Shown here piece by piece: positions 1 through 11,289 of a stretch of DNA of 64,000 bases. Source of the stretch: Ulota crispa (lineage: Eukaryota > Streptophyta > Bryopsida > Orthotrichales > Orthotrichaceae); assembly GCA_963920765.1 (NCBI GenBank), contig OY987244.1:31104358-31168357 (forward strand), given 5' to 3'. Made by a program: the position numbers and the translations under genes. The notes beneath the pieces are model-generated. The model worked only from the letters and a program-made list of their open reading frames with translations, was not told the origin of the DNA and ran no database searches. Each line of letters opens with the position of its first letter. Position 1 is the stretch's first letter.

Positions 1-1674
1 TGTTGATTATTTGGACTAACATGTATATATATCTACCAGCTCCGCATGCAACCGCATCTGCTATTCAGATGCGTTTACTTCGACGTTTCATCTGAAGCTG
101 GCTTGGCATTGGATTGCCAATTCGCTATTTATCATCTTCAAACTTAAACAAGAGTTCTGAATCTTCGGACTATTACACAATCGGCTTCCATGGTGCTCAT
201 TCGCACATGCTTAATGCATTTCAGAGTGTGCCCTTTCGTTTCTTCTGCCATGTAAGCATCTATTCTCGTTTGAGATTTGTTAACCCAGTTCTCTAGTTTG
301 ACTTGATCAGAAAGTTTATACTTTGATGTGTGGATCGTCGTTTAGATATTATTCTGCTTGCACGTGATGTGAAAGGAGCAATTTAGTCATCATTTATGTA
401 GCCTAGCCTAACTCTGCCCATCCTAAATCTACAGTATTATGTGAAGAATGAGAAAGTACACCTCTTTAATGTTACACCGAAGGTGTTTAGAATGTACGTA
501 AAAACATGTGTTTCTTTAATATGTGACGTGGTGTTGCATATATAAACGGTGTTCGATGCTCAGCATGAAATTGATTATATGCAGTGCTTTAATTTTGTGA
601 AAATGTACTGGTGCAGGTTTGACAGAAGAGACATCCTTCATTGTATTGAAGTTGGGGTGTTGATCTTTTGGCAGTGTTAAATAGAGATCAATCCAAAATT
701 TGTCTGAAGAATTGGCTATTATGACTGTGGTTTGTTGTACTTATAGATACCAAGAAATTTGGTTTCATGATTCTCCTTGCATTTTTGAAATAATGTTTTT
801 ACTGGTAAATGATTATGAGTTCAAGAGTGAAACAGGTGGTCACTAGGTTTTTTGTACTTGGATAAGGTCCCTAACATTTTGTTTGTATGCAATCTTTTGT
901 AGTAAGTGGAATGAGAATAATCTGAGTTTTTGCGAGAAGCTGAAGTATTAAGGAATTTAGATCTAGAGTGTGCTTGATTAAAATTGGTTTACAATAGTGT
1001 TATGTAGGCACATTTCAGTACTCAACACTAAAATTCTACAAAAATCCAAGACCTCACCAGTAATATGATTATAAGTTTAGCTCTGCTTTTCGATAACCTA
1101 CCACGGTGAACAGCAATGAGAGTATATTGAAGAGGGTACTGTATTTGTAACTGTTATATTAGCGCGCAAAAAGATTGAATGGTTGAGAAGGTTTATGAAA
1201 AGTTGAACTTTTTAAAGTTGGTCATCTTTCAAAGACCAACTAGCAAAACAAATCCGACACTGATTGCGTTGAGGTTGCTCCACAATCCACACTAGCGTCT
1301 TGACATTCTACACTAAAGAAATACTAATTGATTTTACAGTGATTTTATCAATAATTATTGCAACAAACAATTATTAAAGCAACAAAAATAAACTTGCTGG
1401 AAACCAAATTAGTGGTGTCCAAGTTGCGAACCATGTGAAATCTTACTATCTAGAGGGTTGCATGGGCCTCCAAGTGTCCAAGTGATGAGTTTTACGGTAT
1501 CTTTTCAAGATTAGGCAACAGCATTATTAAGGGCAACCTAAACATGATACTTGTTGATTATTTGGGGGTAAATGTTGTTGGAATAATATTTTCAGCATCT
1601 TCTTCAATTTTGGCGCTTGACTTTAGCCTCCTCTCCTCTTCATATCCCTTCCATGTTAGTTCCTAATCATAACA
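1..1674. other. AT-rich spacer, no supported gene
   Basis: No stretch here shows a recognisable protein. A short open frame at 114-296 ends near a GTAAGC-like donor and could be a terminal exon or UTR of a gene lying to the left, but nothing in its translation is recognisable. The rest is AT-rich with scattered stops in all frames. Confidence 0.4.
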
Positions 1675-2554
1675 CACTACATTGATAATGGTATTTAGTG
1701 TTATGGTACCAGTAGTGTTACTTGCACTTTAACTTCACTCACTCTAAATTTCAACTTGTTTGCATTTAGAGTTGTCTTCTTTTTGTGCACACCACTCTTT
1801 GTTGCCTCCTCCAAATTGTGGGAACTTTGGGAACGTTATGTGGGAACTTTAAAAATGTCATGTTGGAACTTTGGGAACATCATGGGGAACTTTAAAAATG
1901 TCATGTTGGAACTTTGGGAATTTGATTGGGAACTTTGTGAAAGTCATACGAGAACTTTAGAAACTTCATTGGGAACTTTGTGAACATCAAATAGGAACCT
2001 TGGGAACATCATTGAGAACATAATGTGGGAACTTTGGGAACTTCATTGGGACTTTGGGAACATCATATGGGAACTTTGGGAACTTCTCTAGGAACTTTGG
2101 GAACATCAGATTATAACATGAAATGAAAAGTTAACTTTTTTTTGAACAAAACAAGTTATGACTATTAAGGAACTATAAAAAATTTGTTTTTTGAGTTTTT
2201 TTGAGTTTTTTTGGATTTTTTGGATTATTTTTATCATTTTTCATCAATGAACGGTGATGATGATTTTAATCTAATGGACAAACTCAATCCGGCCCAAGTT
2301 TGTAGTTTGTGCCAAATACTTGTTTAGATATTAACTCATGAATTTAATTTATATTTTTTTGTTGTAATAAAAATGAACCAATTTCTAGCACTAAATGTAA
2401 ACTTGTAAAAAAAATTACTCCCAAAAATTACAATAGTTGACAAATAGTGTATAGGTTGACATTTAATGTTGGTAACATCAAGGGAATTGTTAATATTTAG
2501 TGTTGAGGTTTGTAATTAGTATTGCCAACACTAAATACCATTATTAGTGTAGTT
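1675..2554. mobile_element. CACTA-like non-autonomous element (candidate)
   Basis: The ends form an imperfect inverted repeat of about 27 bp: 1675-1702 starts CACTACATTGATAATGG and 2527-2554 ends CCATTATTAGTGTAGT. The shared inner part reads GGTATTTAGTGTT on both arms. A CACTA start suggests the EnSpm/CACTA superfamily, but I find no clean 3-bp target duplication and no transposase. The interior carries a minisatellite listed separately. Confidence 0.5.
1818..2109. repeat. Minisatellite built on GGGAACTTTGGGAAC
   Basis: About 18 imperfect copies of a GGGAACTTT core alternate with linkers such as ATCATAT, TTCATT and AAAATGTCATGTT, giving periods of roughly 12-25 bp. It lies wholly inside the CACTA-like element. 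An open frame at 1756-1983 is a by-product of the repeat and is not called as a gene. Confidence 0.8.
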
Positions 2555-4823
2555 ATGTTTGTCATAATTGTGTTTATCTTATTAGATAAAGGTCATTGAG
2601 CAGAGAAGAAATCCGTTCTTTATTGGTGCATGTCAATGTACTAGTTAGTGTCAAAATTGGGTGTGTGTTGAGTTTATGTAGCACTTGTATATACAAGGAA
2701 ACAGTGTCTAAATTGACATGTCTTGATTGACTAAATGTGTCCAAATTGACATGTTTTAATTGACAAAAATGAACAAATTGACACTACTCCCTTGTAGTAC
2801 ACAATCATTGTTCAATTCTTTTGATTTAATAATTATTTTGTGCTCAATCTACTTTCAAAGTACTCTATTTCTCCTTCCACACCAAGTGTTTATTGGAATG
2901 TACAACAAATTTGTGCCAAACTACAAATTTATAACAAATTGAATACTCCCTTGGTTTCTGAAAGAAACTCATATTTGAAATTTTGTGAGGAATTAAGGAA
3001 TATTAACCACAAATTGTAATTGGAAGTTATTGGATATTAGGTTTAAACCATTCCAAACCTAATTTTAGTATCTTTGAATTAAGGTTTCTTAAAAAAGAGA
3101 GAAAATTAGTACCAAAGTTTTAAAATTTCAAATGTTTTGTTATTGTCACAAATGGTTAGAAAAATGATTGATATGAAGCGTGTCAATGCAATTGTAAGTA
3201 AAGAACAAGTTAGCCTAATTGCCCAAGTAGTTCCATCTATAAAAAACCAAATCTTTTTGTTGATATTATTGATGATTCTAGCTTAATGATGGGCAAAATT
3301 TGCAAACAAAAATCACTAAATGAAGTTTGTTACACTAGCTTTAGCAATCAATGAGCATAAAAAGCCCAAAAAATATCACCAAACATACTAAGTAGTTAAT
3401 TTTATTTTAGAGGTAAGCATAGGATTTTTTTTTTTAAAGCAACTCAAGAGACAAACACAAGTTTTTTTTGAAACAAAAAAAAAAGCATGTATCTGGGTTT
3501 CTTTCATAAACATAGGGAGTATCATTTGCTCACAAAGTGCCAATTGGCATCAGCTGATTACTTGAGCATCCACTACTCAAAGAGAATTGCCATACAAGGC
3601 CTAATTCATACTAGCAATTAGCCAAAAAATTCTTGAATGTGATTGGTTGAAATTTGGGTTTTGACTATTGCAGGATTTAGACTGAGGGTTTGTCTAGTAC
3701 TTTTACATCCATCTTCACCAACCAATATAACCAGGTTAGCAACCAAGATAATGAAGTTTTGGGACTTGCTGCAAAGGTGGTATCAAACTTGTCCGTCAGA
3801 GGCACGCTCTTGGATGACGGACAATTACACGGAAAAGTTTCTATTGGGCAAAACAATGCCAAATTGTTATCATTTTATGGCAAAAACACAAGAAAAGCAA
3901 CACAAAGTATGACAAAGCTGCATTACAAAGCCAACAAGTGTGAAGCAATTAGAAAAGCCTTGCTAAATAAAATCTCCGGCATTGCTTTAGTACAGGTATA
4001 GTTAATGAACCCAACTTGCAAATGTGAACAATGAAAGTCCATCAAAACAATGAAGAGAGTATCACCACCCGTGCTTAGATATCTGATGGTCAACCTCAAA
4101 TAAGAGTGTACTAGGAAAAGCATCCCTTGTCAGAAATTCTATGGGCATGATCACACTACAATAGGAGTAGGCAGCATCACTTTTGTCAATCAAAATCCAC
4201 ATGGCTGAAATGCCTTTTTAGGTTGAGAGGGGTCATATCCCTGAACCCGCTAGCGACGGTTTACTAATGGAAATGCATGAAAAAAAGGAGGCAAAGATAT
4301 AGTGATAAGCATTATTCCTTGCAAGACAAAAGCGGGGCAACTATTCCAAGAAAAATTTAATTCTACTATTGCTAGTACTTTGTTATCCTATATGGCCTTG
4401 TAAAAGGCTTCACAAATAGCAATTAATGTGTATAACATCCACATCGAATGGATGATAAATAAATAAAAATTCTTCCATATCTTTCATTTCCTAATTTTGT
4501 ACGTAGCAATTTTGGAGTGCAATTCATGCACGCAATAGTGACAAAAATACTCCTAATCCTCGAAAGGGCCTTCCATGAGGAGTGGTCCCGTCTTCTTAAG
4601 CCCCATCCATGACCTCTATAAAGCCTCCTAAGGGCCTTAAGGAGCCTTTACAAATAGCAGTATTGGGAAGAAAAACACATACTTTTGCATTGGCATGTGT
4701 CATCTTTTCATGTGCCACATAGGATGCCAGCTCAATCTTTCTTACCATTCCTCTAATAAGCCACTGGCACGTTTCCAAATGAAGGTCCAAATCATGGTCA
4801 AAGATGCTAAGCAAACAGCCTCA
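2555..4823. other. AT-rich spacer, with one small CACTA-family remnant
   Basis: At 2680-2797 is a small palindromic element ending ACACTACTCCCTTGTAGTA, related to the elements at 18146 and 53596. At 3690-4001 an open frame on the + strand (103 codons) contains a 60-codon stretch that looks protein-like, with few low-complexity runs, but I do not recognise it; it may be a gene fragment. The remainder to the APC5 stop codon shows nothing I can support. Confidence 0.4.
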
Positions 4824-7358
4824 TTAAAATGGCAGAACAGCGTTTTCTGAAGCCTGGGCCAAATGGAGAGCCAGCGTACACCTCTGGAACGCCTTGGCGG
4901 CAACGTTGCGCTCCTCAACACAGCCCCACCGATCAAAAGCAAGGGCTTGCAGGTAGAAAGCTTCAGCAGCCAGAGCGAAGTCCTCCAGAATCTCAAACTC
5001 CTCAGCAGCTTGCTGCAGAAGCTCAAGCACAGGCTCCAGTTGCAATTCAAAGGAAAACTCAGGGTCAGAGAGGAAACACCTGGCCAGAGCAAGGTTAGTG
5101 CGAGCACGAAGCTGAAGCCCACCATGGCCAAGCACCATAGGCAAGCACTCTTGCAAAAGCTTCAAAGCTCGCGGCGCATGGCCAACTCCCAAGCCTAACC
5201 AAAGCTCAGCCAACGTGACTTTCGCACTTGCTTGCAAAGAATCCAAGCTAAACACTTGACACAGAGTCAAACCAGCCAGTGCATATGGCAACCCCGTCAC
5301 CGCACTATCTGCTGTTTTATGGATATCTGCAAGGAGCAAAAGCACGAGCACAGACTCAAGCTGCATACTAGCCTTGTAACACGACGAGAACAGCAACCTC
5401 GCCACTCCTGCAGCTTCATCAAGGTGCCCAGAAACAAGCAGCGTTCGAATATGCCGAAACGTTGCCTCAGTTTTGCGCTCCATGTCCACGCCAATGACAG
5501 GAGACGCCGTGGCTGCAAGCTCCCCACACGCCACCTGTGCAAGCTTCAACTCCCCTCGGTGCAACGCATGGTCATGAATAAGTTGCAGTTGAGCAGTTCT
5601 GACCCAAGGATTGCCCACCCCGGGGAACTTTTTCGCTGCCAATGCAAAAGCAGGTTGTGCAGCAGCGTGGCCTTTGGACGCTGCTAAATGCTGTGCAAGC
5701 TTGACATACGAAAGGAGCGTGTCGTCCGAACTAGCCACGTCTGCATAACAAGTTGCATGTATCAATGCGCTCACTCGGACCAACGGCACGCTTCCGTAAA
5801 GCTCCCACGAGGCTGCACGAAGTAAATGAGAGGTTCCTGCAAGTTTTACAACAGGGGCTGAAGTGCGACCCAAGCGTCCAGTGAAGCTGGTCCAAGCAGG
5901 AGTGGTGGATCCCAGTGGCTGACCTCCGTTGTTGGTATTACTGTTTCCTGCTTGACTCGCACCGTTGCTGATGGAGTCTCCCAAAAGGTAAGGACTAAGC
6001 CGGAGAGTTTTGCAAACCTCCAATGGTGATGTGCCCAATTCACCGCCGTTCTCTAGAGAAGGGAGCCGGCGTACATGTTTCAAGTCGAACTTCGCAAGTG
6101 CCAGACGACTGAAAGCAACCAACTGAGGTAGCTTGAGCTCCAACGCACGACGCAAGCAGCGGCGGAGCAGCAGCAGGAGTTGTTGCTGCAGAGGACCGGT
6201 GCCTACATCTCGAAGACCTGCAGATTCGCCTTTGGCAAAAGTTTCGTCACCGGCTCCAACATCGAAGAGCATGTGGCAGAGCGCAGCCAACGCATGCGCA
6301 AGGCATGCGTCGTCGTTGTACTGTTGCGCTATTCGCACCGCTTCGTTCAAAGCTTGCATGGCTTGATCCACATGGCCGAAGTGCGCGTGCATGGAGCCGA
6401 GGCTCAGAAGGCCTGCTTGGAACCGGCCCACGCTTGCATCACACGATGGACCACCTCCGGTGCTCATCCCCGCGCTGTAGTCGAAGTACCGGTGCAAATC
6501 GTCCATGGTTGCAGGGTAGTCACTTTGTTGCAAATGGTGGAGATAGCGAAGGTAATGCGCTCTCACCATCTCCGGAGCTAGTTTCTCCAAATGACTCAAG
6601 TTCGCGTCCAAGTCTTCCTTCGGCATGCGTGCTACTCCCTTCTCCAGCATCCCTGCTTGCTCCTTCAAAAAGCCTTCCACTTGCTCCACAGTTCGTAGCG
6701 ACCTTGTTTTCACCCCGCTCGTCTGTGGCACCGGGAACGCTGATGCTTGCCTCCCTAGAGCTCGAAACCTCGGCTTTGTGTCACTCATGTCGTCACTGTC
6801 TTCTTCGTCGTCGTACTCGTCGTCGTCTTCGAAGATCCCTCTCGGATCACTGGACTCCAGCCATCGATACGCATTCAACTCGACCACCAGCCTGCCGGAG
6901 CCTTCAAATGAGAGCACGTTGAATGCGAGGATGCACCGTCTGAGGAACTGGCCTAGTGAGCTGTTTGGCTGGATGAGGAGCGGCTCATCGCCACCCTCGG
7001 CAGTGTATGACACGGGAGCCAGAAGCTCTTTCAAGCCCTGGAAGAACTGGAAAAGCTCCTCGGGAGTTGATAACAGTGGTAGCCGGCTGCACAGCTGCTC
7101 AAACAGCATCCCTCCCACATCTGACAAATCCTCCTTTAGCTCTTCCCCGAGCTCCTCAAACGTTGGCTCCAAAAACGTTTCTGTGACCTTCGTTTGGTCG
7201 AGCAGGAAAAGCGCCAGGCGGTGCCGGGCTGAGCTTGGAAGTGCACAGAATGGCGGAGTTGCAGAGGCTGGCGATGCATGCGCTTGCAGTAGCATGCACA
7301 TCGCTACTTTGTGCGACGTGAGGACAAAGCCCCTGCCTCCTCCGCTCACCCCTGCCAT
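4824..7358 (-). CDS. APC5: Anaphase-promoting complex subunit 5, single exon
   Basis: APC5 is a scaffold subunit of the APC/C ubiquitin ligase, which drives mitotic exit in the nucleus and cytoplasm. The 844-residue frame has an N-terminal helical region, a very acidic stretch at about residues 175-190 (DDDDEYDDEEDSDD), the family signature LHRYFDYSAG at about 287-296, and TPR-like helical repeats to the end (LGSMHAHFGHVDQAMQALNEA and later units). The length is near that of the Arabidopsis protein (about 916) and the C-terminus ends where the last TPR-like helix should, so it looks complete. The ATG at 7358 is the first in frame and lies about 60 bp inside a telo-box. There are no introns, unlike the recalled many-exon gene of flowering plants. 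GC content is well above the flanks. The family call is firm; the exact N-terminal start is less so. Confidence 0.93.
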   Translation of the reverse strand: MAGVSGGGRGFVLTSHKVAMCMLLQAHASPASATPPFCALPSSARHRLALFLLDQTKVTETFLEPTFEELGEELKEDLSDVGGMLFEQLCSRLPLLSTPEELFQFFQGLKELLAPVSYTAEGGDEPLLIQPNSSLGQFLRRCILAFNVLSFEGSGRLVVELNAYRWLESSDPRGIFEDDDEYDDEEDSDDMSDTKPRFRALGRQASAFPVPQTSGVKTRSLRTVEQVEGFLKEQAGMLEKGVARMPKEDLDANLSHLEKLAPEMVRAHYLRYLHHLQQSDYPATMDDLHRYFDYSAGMSTGGGPSCDASVGRFQAGLLSLGSMHAHFGHVDQAMQALNEAVRIAQQYNDDACLAHALAALCHMLFDVGAGDETFAKGESAGLRDVGTGPLQQQLLLLLRRCLRRALELKLPQLVAFSRLALAKFDLKHVRRLPSLENGGELGTSPLEVCKTLRLSPYLLGDSISNGASQAGNSNTNNGGQPLGSTTPAWTSFTGRLGRTSAPVVKLAGTSHLLRAASWELYGSVPLVRVSALIHATCYADVASSDDTLLSYVKLAQHLAASKGHAAAQPAFALAAKKFPGVGNPWVRTAQLQLIHDHALHRGELKLAQVACGELAATASPVIGVDMERKTEATFRHIRTLLVSGHLDEAAGVARLLFSSCYKASMQLESVLVLLLLADIHKTADSAVTGLPYALAGLTLCQVFSLDSLQASAKVTLAELWLGLGVGHAPRALKLLQECLPMVLGHGGLQLRARTNLALARCFLSDPEFSFELQLEPVLELLQQAAEEFEILEDFALAAEAFYLQALAFDRWGCVEERNVAAKAFQRCTLALHLAQASENAVLPF

Positions 7359-7419
7359 CTCCTTTCCCCTTCTTTTTCTGTGCTTGCTAACTTTCTCGTT
7401 GCCTCATTTTCTTACCCCC

Positions 7420-7430
7420 AAACCCTAAAC
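7420..7430 (-). promoter_or_regulatory. Telo-box upstream of APC5
   Basis: GTTTAGGGTTT on the minus strand, about 62 bp upstream of the APC5 ATG. Telo-boxes are common in promoters and leaders of plant housekeeping and cell-cycle genes. No convincing TATA box is seen beside it. Confidence 0.5.
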
Positions 7431-7639
7431 CTCTATATCCACGACCATGTATCGTTGAGGTCGATATCGAGCTAGAGGAAAGGAAATAAACAATTCCATC
7501 TTCAACATGATTGAACAGCTCAATTTGAGTCCAAGACCTCTCAAGTTCGCCTTCTGAGGCATCTAAATCTGCCAGGTTCTCTCATTACTACAAAAGAGGA
7601 AAGCAAGAGTGTCGTTAGTAAAGAAAAAGAGCAACCTTG

Positions 7640-8445
7640 CTCTTACAAGCAAACAAACATTGAAACAATCCAAAAGTTTGGCATAGAATACACTTGAGTC
7701 GACAAGTACGGAATGCACAATTCAACATGTATTCGGTTCTACAGCTGCTGAACAACAAAGAATCACAAAAAACGAAGATGTATTTTCAAAACGCCTAATT
7801 GCTACATCGAACCCAATGCAGGGGTGGTAGAAACCCTAAAACCCTGCTGGAAGAAGGCAACTAGCAAGCCAAGTTAACACTCATGACAATTCAACCGTCT
7901 GCCCTAAATTATGTCAATATAAGCTTCGGGTACCAGACGACACTCCGTACAACAAAATGGATTAGGTCTTTTCACAACAAACGAATTTCTGTTCAACATT
8001 TCTGGAATAGTTCATCAAAAATCTCGTCAATGCATGGAACAGAACACCTACAGTACAGATATTAAACCCTAAAATCTTAAACCCTGTTCTTATAGGGTAA
8101 CAAGCAAGCAAACGAACATTCAACACAATCCAAATGCAAAAATGCATTGAGTTTCTACAAAAACAATTTCATTATATTCAAAGTTTCTGAAATGGTTCAT
8201 CGAATTGTTGCATGGAAAAGAACAGCTACGGTAGTATCGAATAAAATCCAAAAATCCCAAGGTAGTAAGCAAGCAAGCAAGCAAACTAACATTTTTACTA
8301 CAAAACCCAAATGCGAAAACGCATTAGGTTTTTCAAAAAGAATTTTCACGATGTTCAACGTTTCTAAAAACGGATTTTGAAAAAAAGATCAGCCTGTTAC
8401 ATTGAACAAAACACGTAATGCAGGTTTAGGGCAAATTAAGGGTTT
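7640..8445. repeat. Degenerate tandem repeat upstream of APC5, unit about 170-235 bp
   Basis: Four diverged copies start near 7640, 7860, 8095 and 8265. Each keeps the same order of short blocks: AGCAAGCAAAC, AACATTCAACACAATCCAAA, GCAAAAACGCATTAGGTTT, a TTCAACGTTTCTGAAATGG-like block, a CATGGAACAGAAC-like block, and in the first ones an AAACCCTAAA telo-box. Short open frames at 7883 and 8147 fall inside it and are not called. Confidence 0.65.
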
Positions 8446-8994
8446 TAGGGGTTTAACAAGAGATCGTTCTCCTCTAAATATAAATCTAGCATCGATCGAT
8501 TTGCTGTCTTGACCATTTGACGTTTATGGCGTGTCCAAAACCCGTGCTTTCAATAATTTTATAAAGCGCATCAGAAAAGGAGCAAGAATTTTGAAGCAAA
8601 CGTGGAGCTGAGATATTCGAATGCAGTGCAGTTGAGAGCTTCAAAGTTCAAACCTGATGACGTTGGCGTAGAAACGAGTGATACATTTGAGGGGTGAGAT
8701 GCCGCATCAACGAGTTCAAGACGAGAAAAAACAGTTGTGAGCTTGTTGGAAGAGCAATTCTGGGGTGATTTGTGTTCCTGGAAGTGCCGGATCAGCCATG
8801 GCGGAGATCTCAGCCACTGGGAGTTCAAAGAGGTTCTCGGAGCAGCGCAAGGATGTCGCGCGCACGAGGCAACTGAAGCATTGCGGACATTGTTGCTGGT
8901 CTTTCGGAGAAGATGAGCGTGTCTCTACTGCGGTAACAGGACGTGAAATCGCGGTATTAGGGGTATTGGCAGGCAAAAATGAACGGGTAGAACC
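8446..8994. other. Spacer with a GC-richer island, function unknown
   Basis: From about 8590 to 8980 base composition is richer in GC than the flanks, and open frames exist on both strands (8765-9088 +, 8716-8976 -). Neither translation is recognised. A TATA-like AAATATAAATC lies at about 8474. It could be a first exon, a promoter or a gene remnant. Confidence 0.3.
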
Positions 8995-9082
8995 GGTTAT
9001 AAGTACGAAGTCATCCGGTTATCAGTACGAAGTCATCCGGTTATCAGTACGAAGTCATCCGGTTATCAGTACGAAGTCAGCC
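8995..9082. repeat. Four tandem copies of a 22-bp unit
   Basis: Units at 8995-9016, 9017-9038, 9039-9060 and 9061-9082 share the core AGTACGAAGTCATCCGGTTA. Only the first and last differ, by one base each, so the array is young or constrained. It falls at the 3' edge of the GC-richer island. Confidence 0.95.
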
Positions 9083-10117
9083 GGTTAACCCTTGAAGGAT
9101 GTTGCCTACCAAAAGTGTTGTTTGTATTCATACGAGAATCATTTAGTACTTGAAGAAATGGCTTTATGACAAATGTCAAAAATTCTCCAAAGAATCTTAA
9201 CTAAGTGGTAGCATGTTTATGACTTGGCTTTAAATTTACACCTTCAATGGGATTCATGTGCTACTCAAATACCCCATCCGTATATAACAAAGGAGAGTGT
9301 ATACAATACATCAACATTCTTTAAGGGTTAAAATGGAAAAAAAAGCCTGTTGAAAATTGGAAAATTTGACCAAATTTTCCAATAGGAAATTGATATATGT
9401 ACTATCCCTTTTTGACTATTCTACCACACCTACTATATATGGTCAATATTCACTATATTAAAATAGGTGTGGACCATGGGAAAAACATCACTACTTCAAA
9501 AATACAACTTGACATAGAAGTTGCAACTTTGATTTTGTTTTTTAGCTCAGGATCTTGTTCATAGTGTCAATTGAAAAGTTAAAATTATGCTTAGTTTCAC
9601 TTTGATTTTTTTAATTGATATTGTGAGGAAAAGTTTGCACTTAAAGACTCAACTATCTCTTTTGTACCCTCTCAACACCCTTGCAAGTCTTTATTTACAC
9701 ATTTCTTTTTTATTTTTAGCATTTGCCCCTCTTGCTTTTGCTATTACTTTGTTTGTTTTAAACTTTAAACATTGGGCTTGTCACCGTGACCATCCTAGCT
9801 AAAGTACTTACATTGTTCACCTCAATGCCTAACAATTAAAATATAATTTCTAAGGTTGCAAGAGTCAACAGTGCATCGTGTCCTCATGAAAATTGCAAGA
9901 AGGGCAGCTTGGGACCTAACACCATGTTTTTGAATCTTATCACAATTTGGGTTGTTTAAAAATATGAATGCATCACATGAGATAATTATTTGCCTTCCAT
10001 GATGGACCATGTGTTTGTGATCAATTCTGAAAAAAAAAAAAGATGAAAAACAACTTTTTTTTGTAACACAGAATCTTATTTCAAAGCCGGAAGACGTTTT
10101 TTGTCCTCCTTGACATT
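9083..10117. other. AT-rich spacer
   Basis: No gene is supported. A 12-bp perfect palindrome arm pair (ATTGGAAAATTT / AAATTTTCCAAT) sits at 9356-9383. An open frame at 9587-9802 is hydrophobic by base composition only. Confidence 0.4.
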
Positions 10118-10353
10118 TAGGGGTGGCTAAATGTCAAGAGGGCATAGTAGATACGTTGTCGTATATCTAGCATTTGCTACCAACAAGGAATTTTAACTTG
10201 GGATCTCAAATAGCTCACTAGAACCGCGTTTATCTATATTCCAACTTCTTTGTTGATCTCAAATGTAGTAGAGGTGTGGATTCATTCCAAATACAAGAAA
10301 AATACTACGTATTGTATTGGTTGCAAAGGGCCTTGTTGAGGTTAAAGGGTTAA
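10118..10353 (+). mobile_element. Family A TTAA-flanked small element, copy 1
   Basis: About 232 bp, ending in AAAGGG followed by TTAA (10350-10353). Its interior holds the block GGGATCTCAAATAGCTCAC and a run matching CAACTTCTTTGTTGATCTC. The same order of blocks recurs, split, at 29968-30049 plus 39344-39489, and inverted at 41535-42627. The left end is diverged, so the start is approximate. It has no coding capacity. Confidence 0.6.
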
Positions 10354-10487
10354 CCATTCTCCATTCTCCATTCACCACCACCCACAAAAGGAGAGTCACG
10401 CCTTTTTCATGGAAAACCGCTCACATTAGGGGGGTTCAAACGTGAAATCTGGCCTATAAGTTTCTCACCTCACAGGATCTCCACTTA

Positions 10488-10850
10488 TTGGTGAATTATT
10501 TTTGTTCACTCCTACACTAAAAGTCCGACACACCAGTGAATTTGCAATTAGGGTTTTGTGCACAATTTGGGGGTCTGAGCATATGAGATAGCTGTGAGAA
10601 TGAGATGCATAAAAGTGAGTTTCTGAAGTGCACTTCTATGGAGTGGATTCCAGAGGTGGGTCCTGCTCATTGGTGAATTATTTTTGTTCACTCCTACGCA
10701 AAAAGTCCAACACATTGGTGAATTTGCAATTAGGGTTTTGTGCGCAAGTCAGGGGTTTGGGCATCTGAGACAGTTGTGAGAATGAGACGCGTAAAAGTGA
10801 GTTTTTGAAATGCACTTCTTAAGAGTGGATTCTAGAAGTGGGTCACCTCG
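10488..10850. repeat. Tandem duplication, 181-bp unit
   Basis: Two copies (10488-10668 and 10669-about 10850) both begin ATTGGTGAATTATTTTTGTT and run through GAATTTGCAATTAGGGTTTT and GTGAGAATGAGA. They differ at roughly one base in ten. They lie about 440 bp upstream of the pyruvate kinase start codon, so they may sit in its promoter. Confidence 0.9.
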
Positions 10851-11289
10851 ATATTCACTAGTGAATTCACAGAGGTGGACCGCGACATGACAGCAACATG
10901 AGTCACTTGAAAAAGTTTAAGTTTGAAGCCCCTATTGGCTCCTATTCCCACTCCCAAACTTCACAATCTTCACAAAAATTTCAATCTCGAAGGTGTGACT
11001 ACCCAGAAAGTAACATGGTGACTTCATCATGTACCTAACTCGTAGACATTGAAATCAGAATGTCCGAAATGAAAAGCGCCTAGAGAGAGTGTAGCAGGCC
11101 CTCTCTTCTCTGTCTTGGTCCCTCCGTCGGTGTTATCACGAGAGGTGGCAGGGCCGTCGCCATCGCCTCGGTTCCTCCGTCGCCACCAAACCAACACCCC
11201 CACAACCTCCCCCTCCTCTTCTCCGCCTGCTGCATCTTTTTTCCTTTCACATTCTCTCGACTCCCATTCAATTCCGCACCGCCCTCGCA

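Noticed and set aside
6133-7428. Long plus-strand frames (up to 267 codons) opposite APC5
   Set aside because: They are antisense shadows of a GC-rich coding exon, with Ser- and Arg-rich translations and no recognisable domain.
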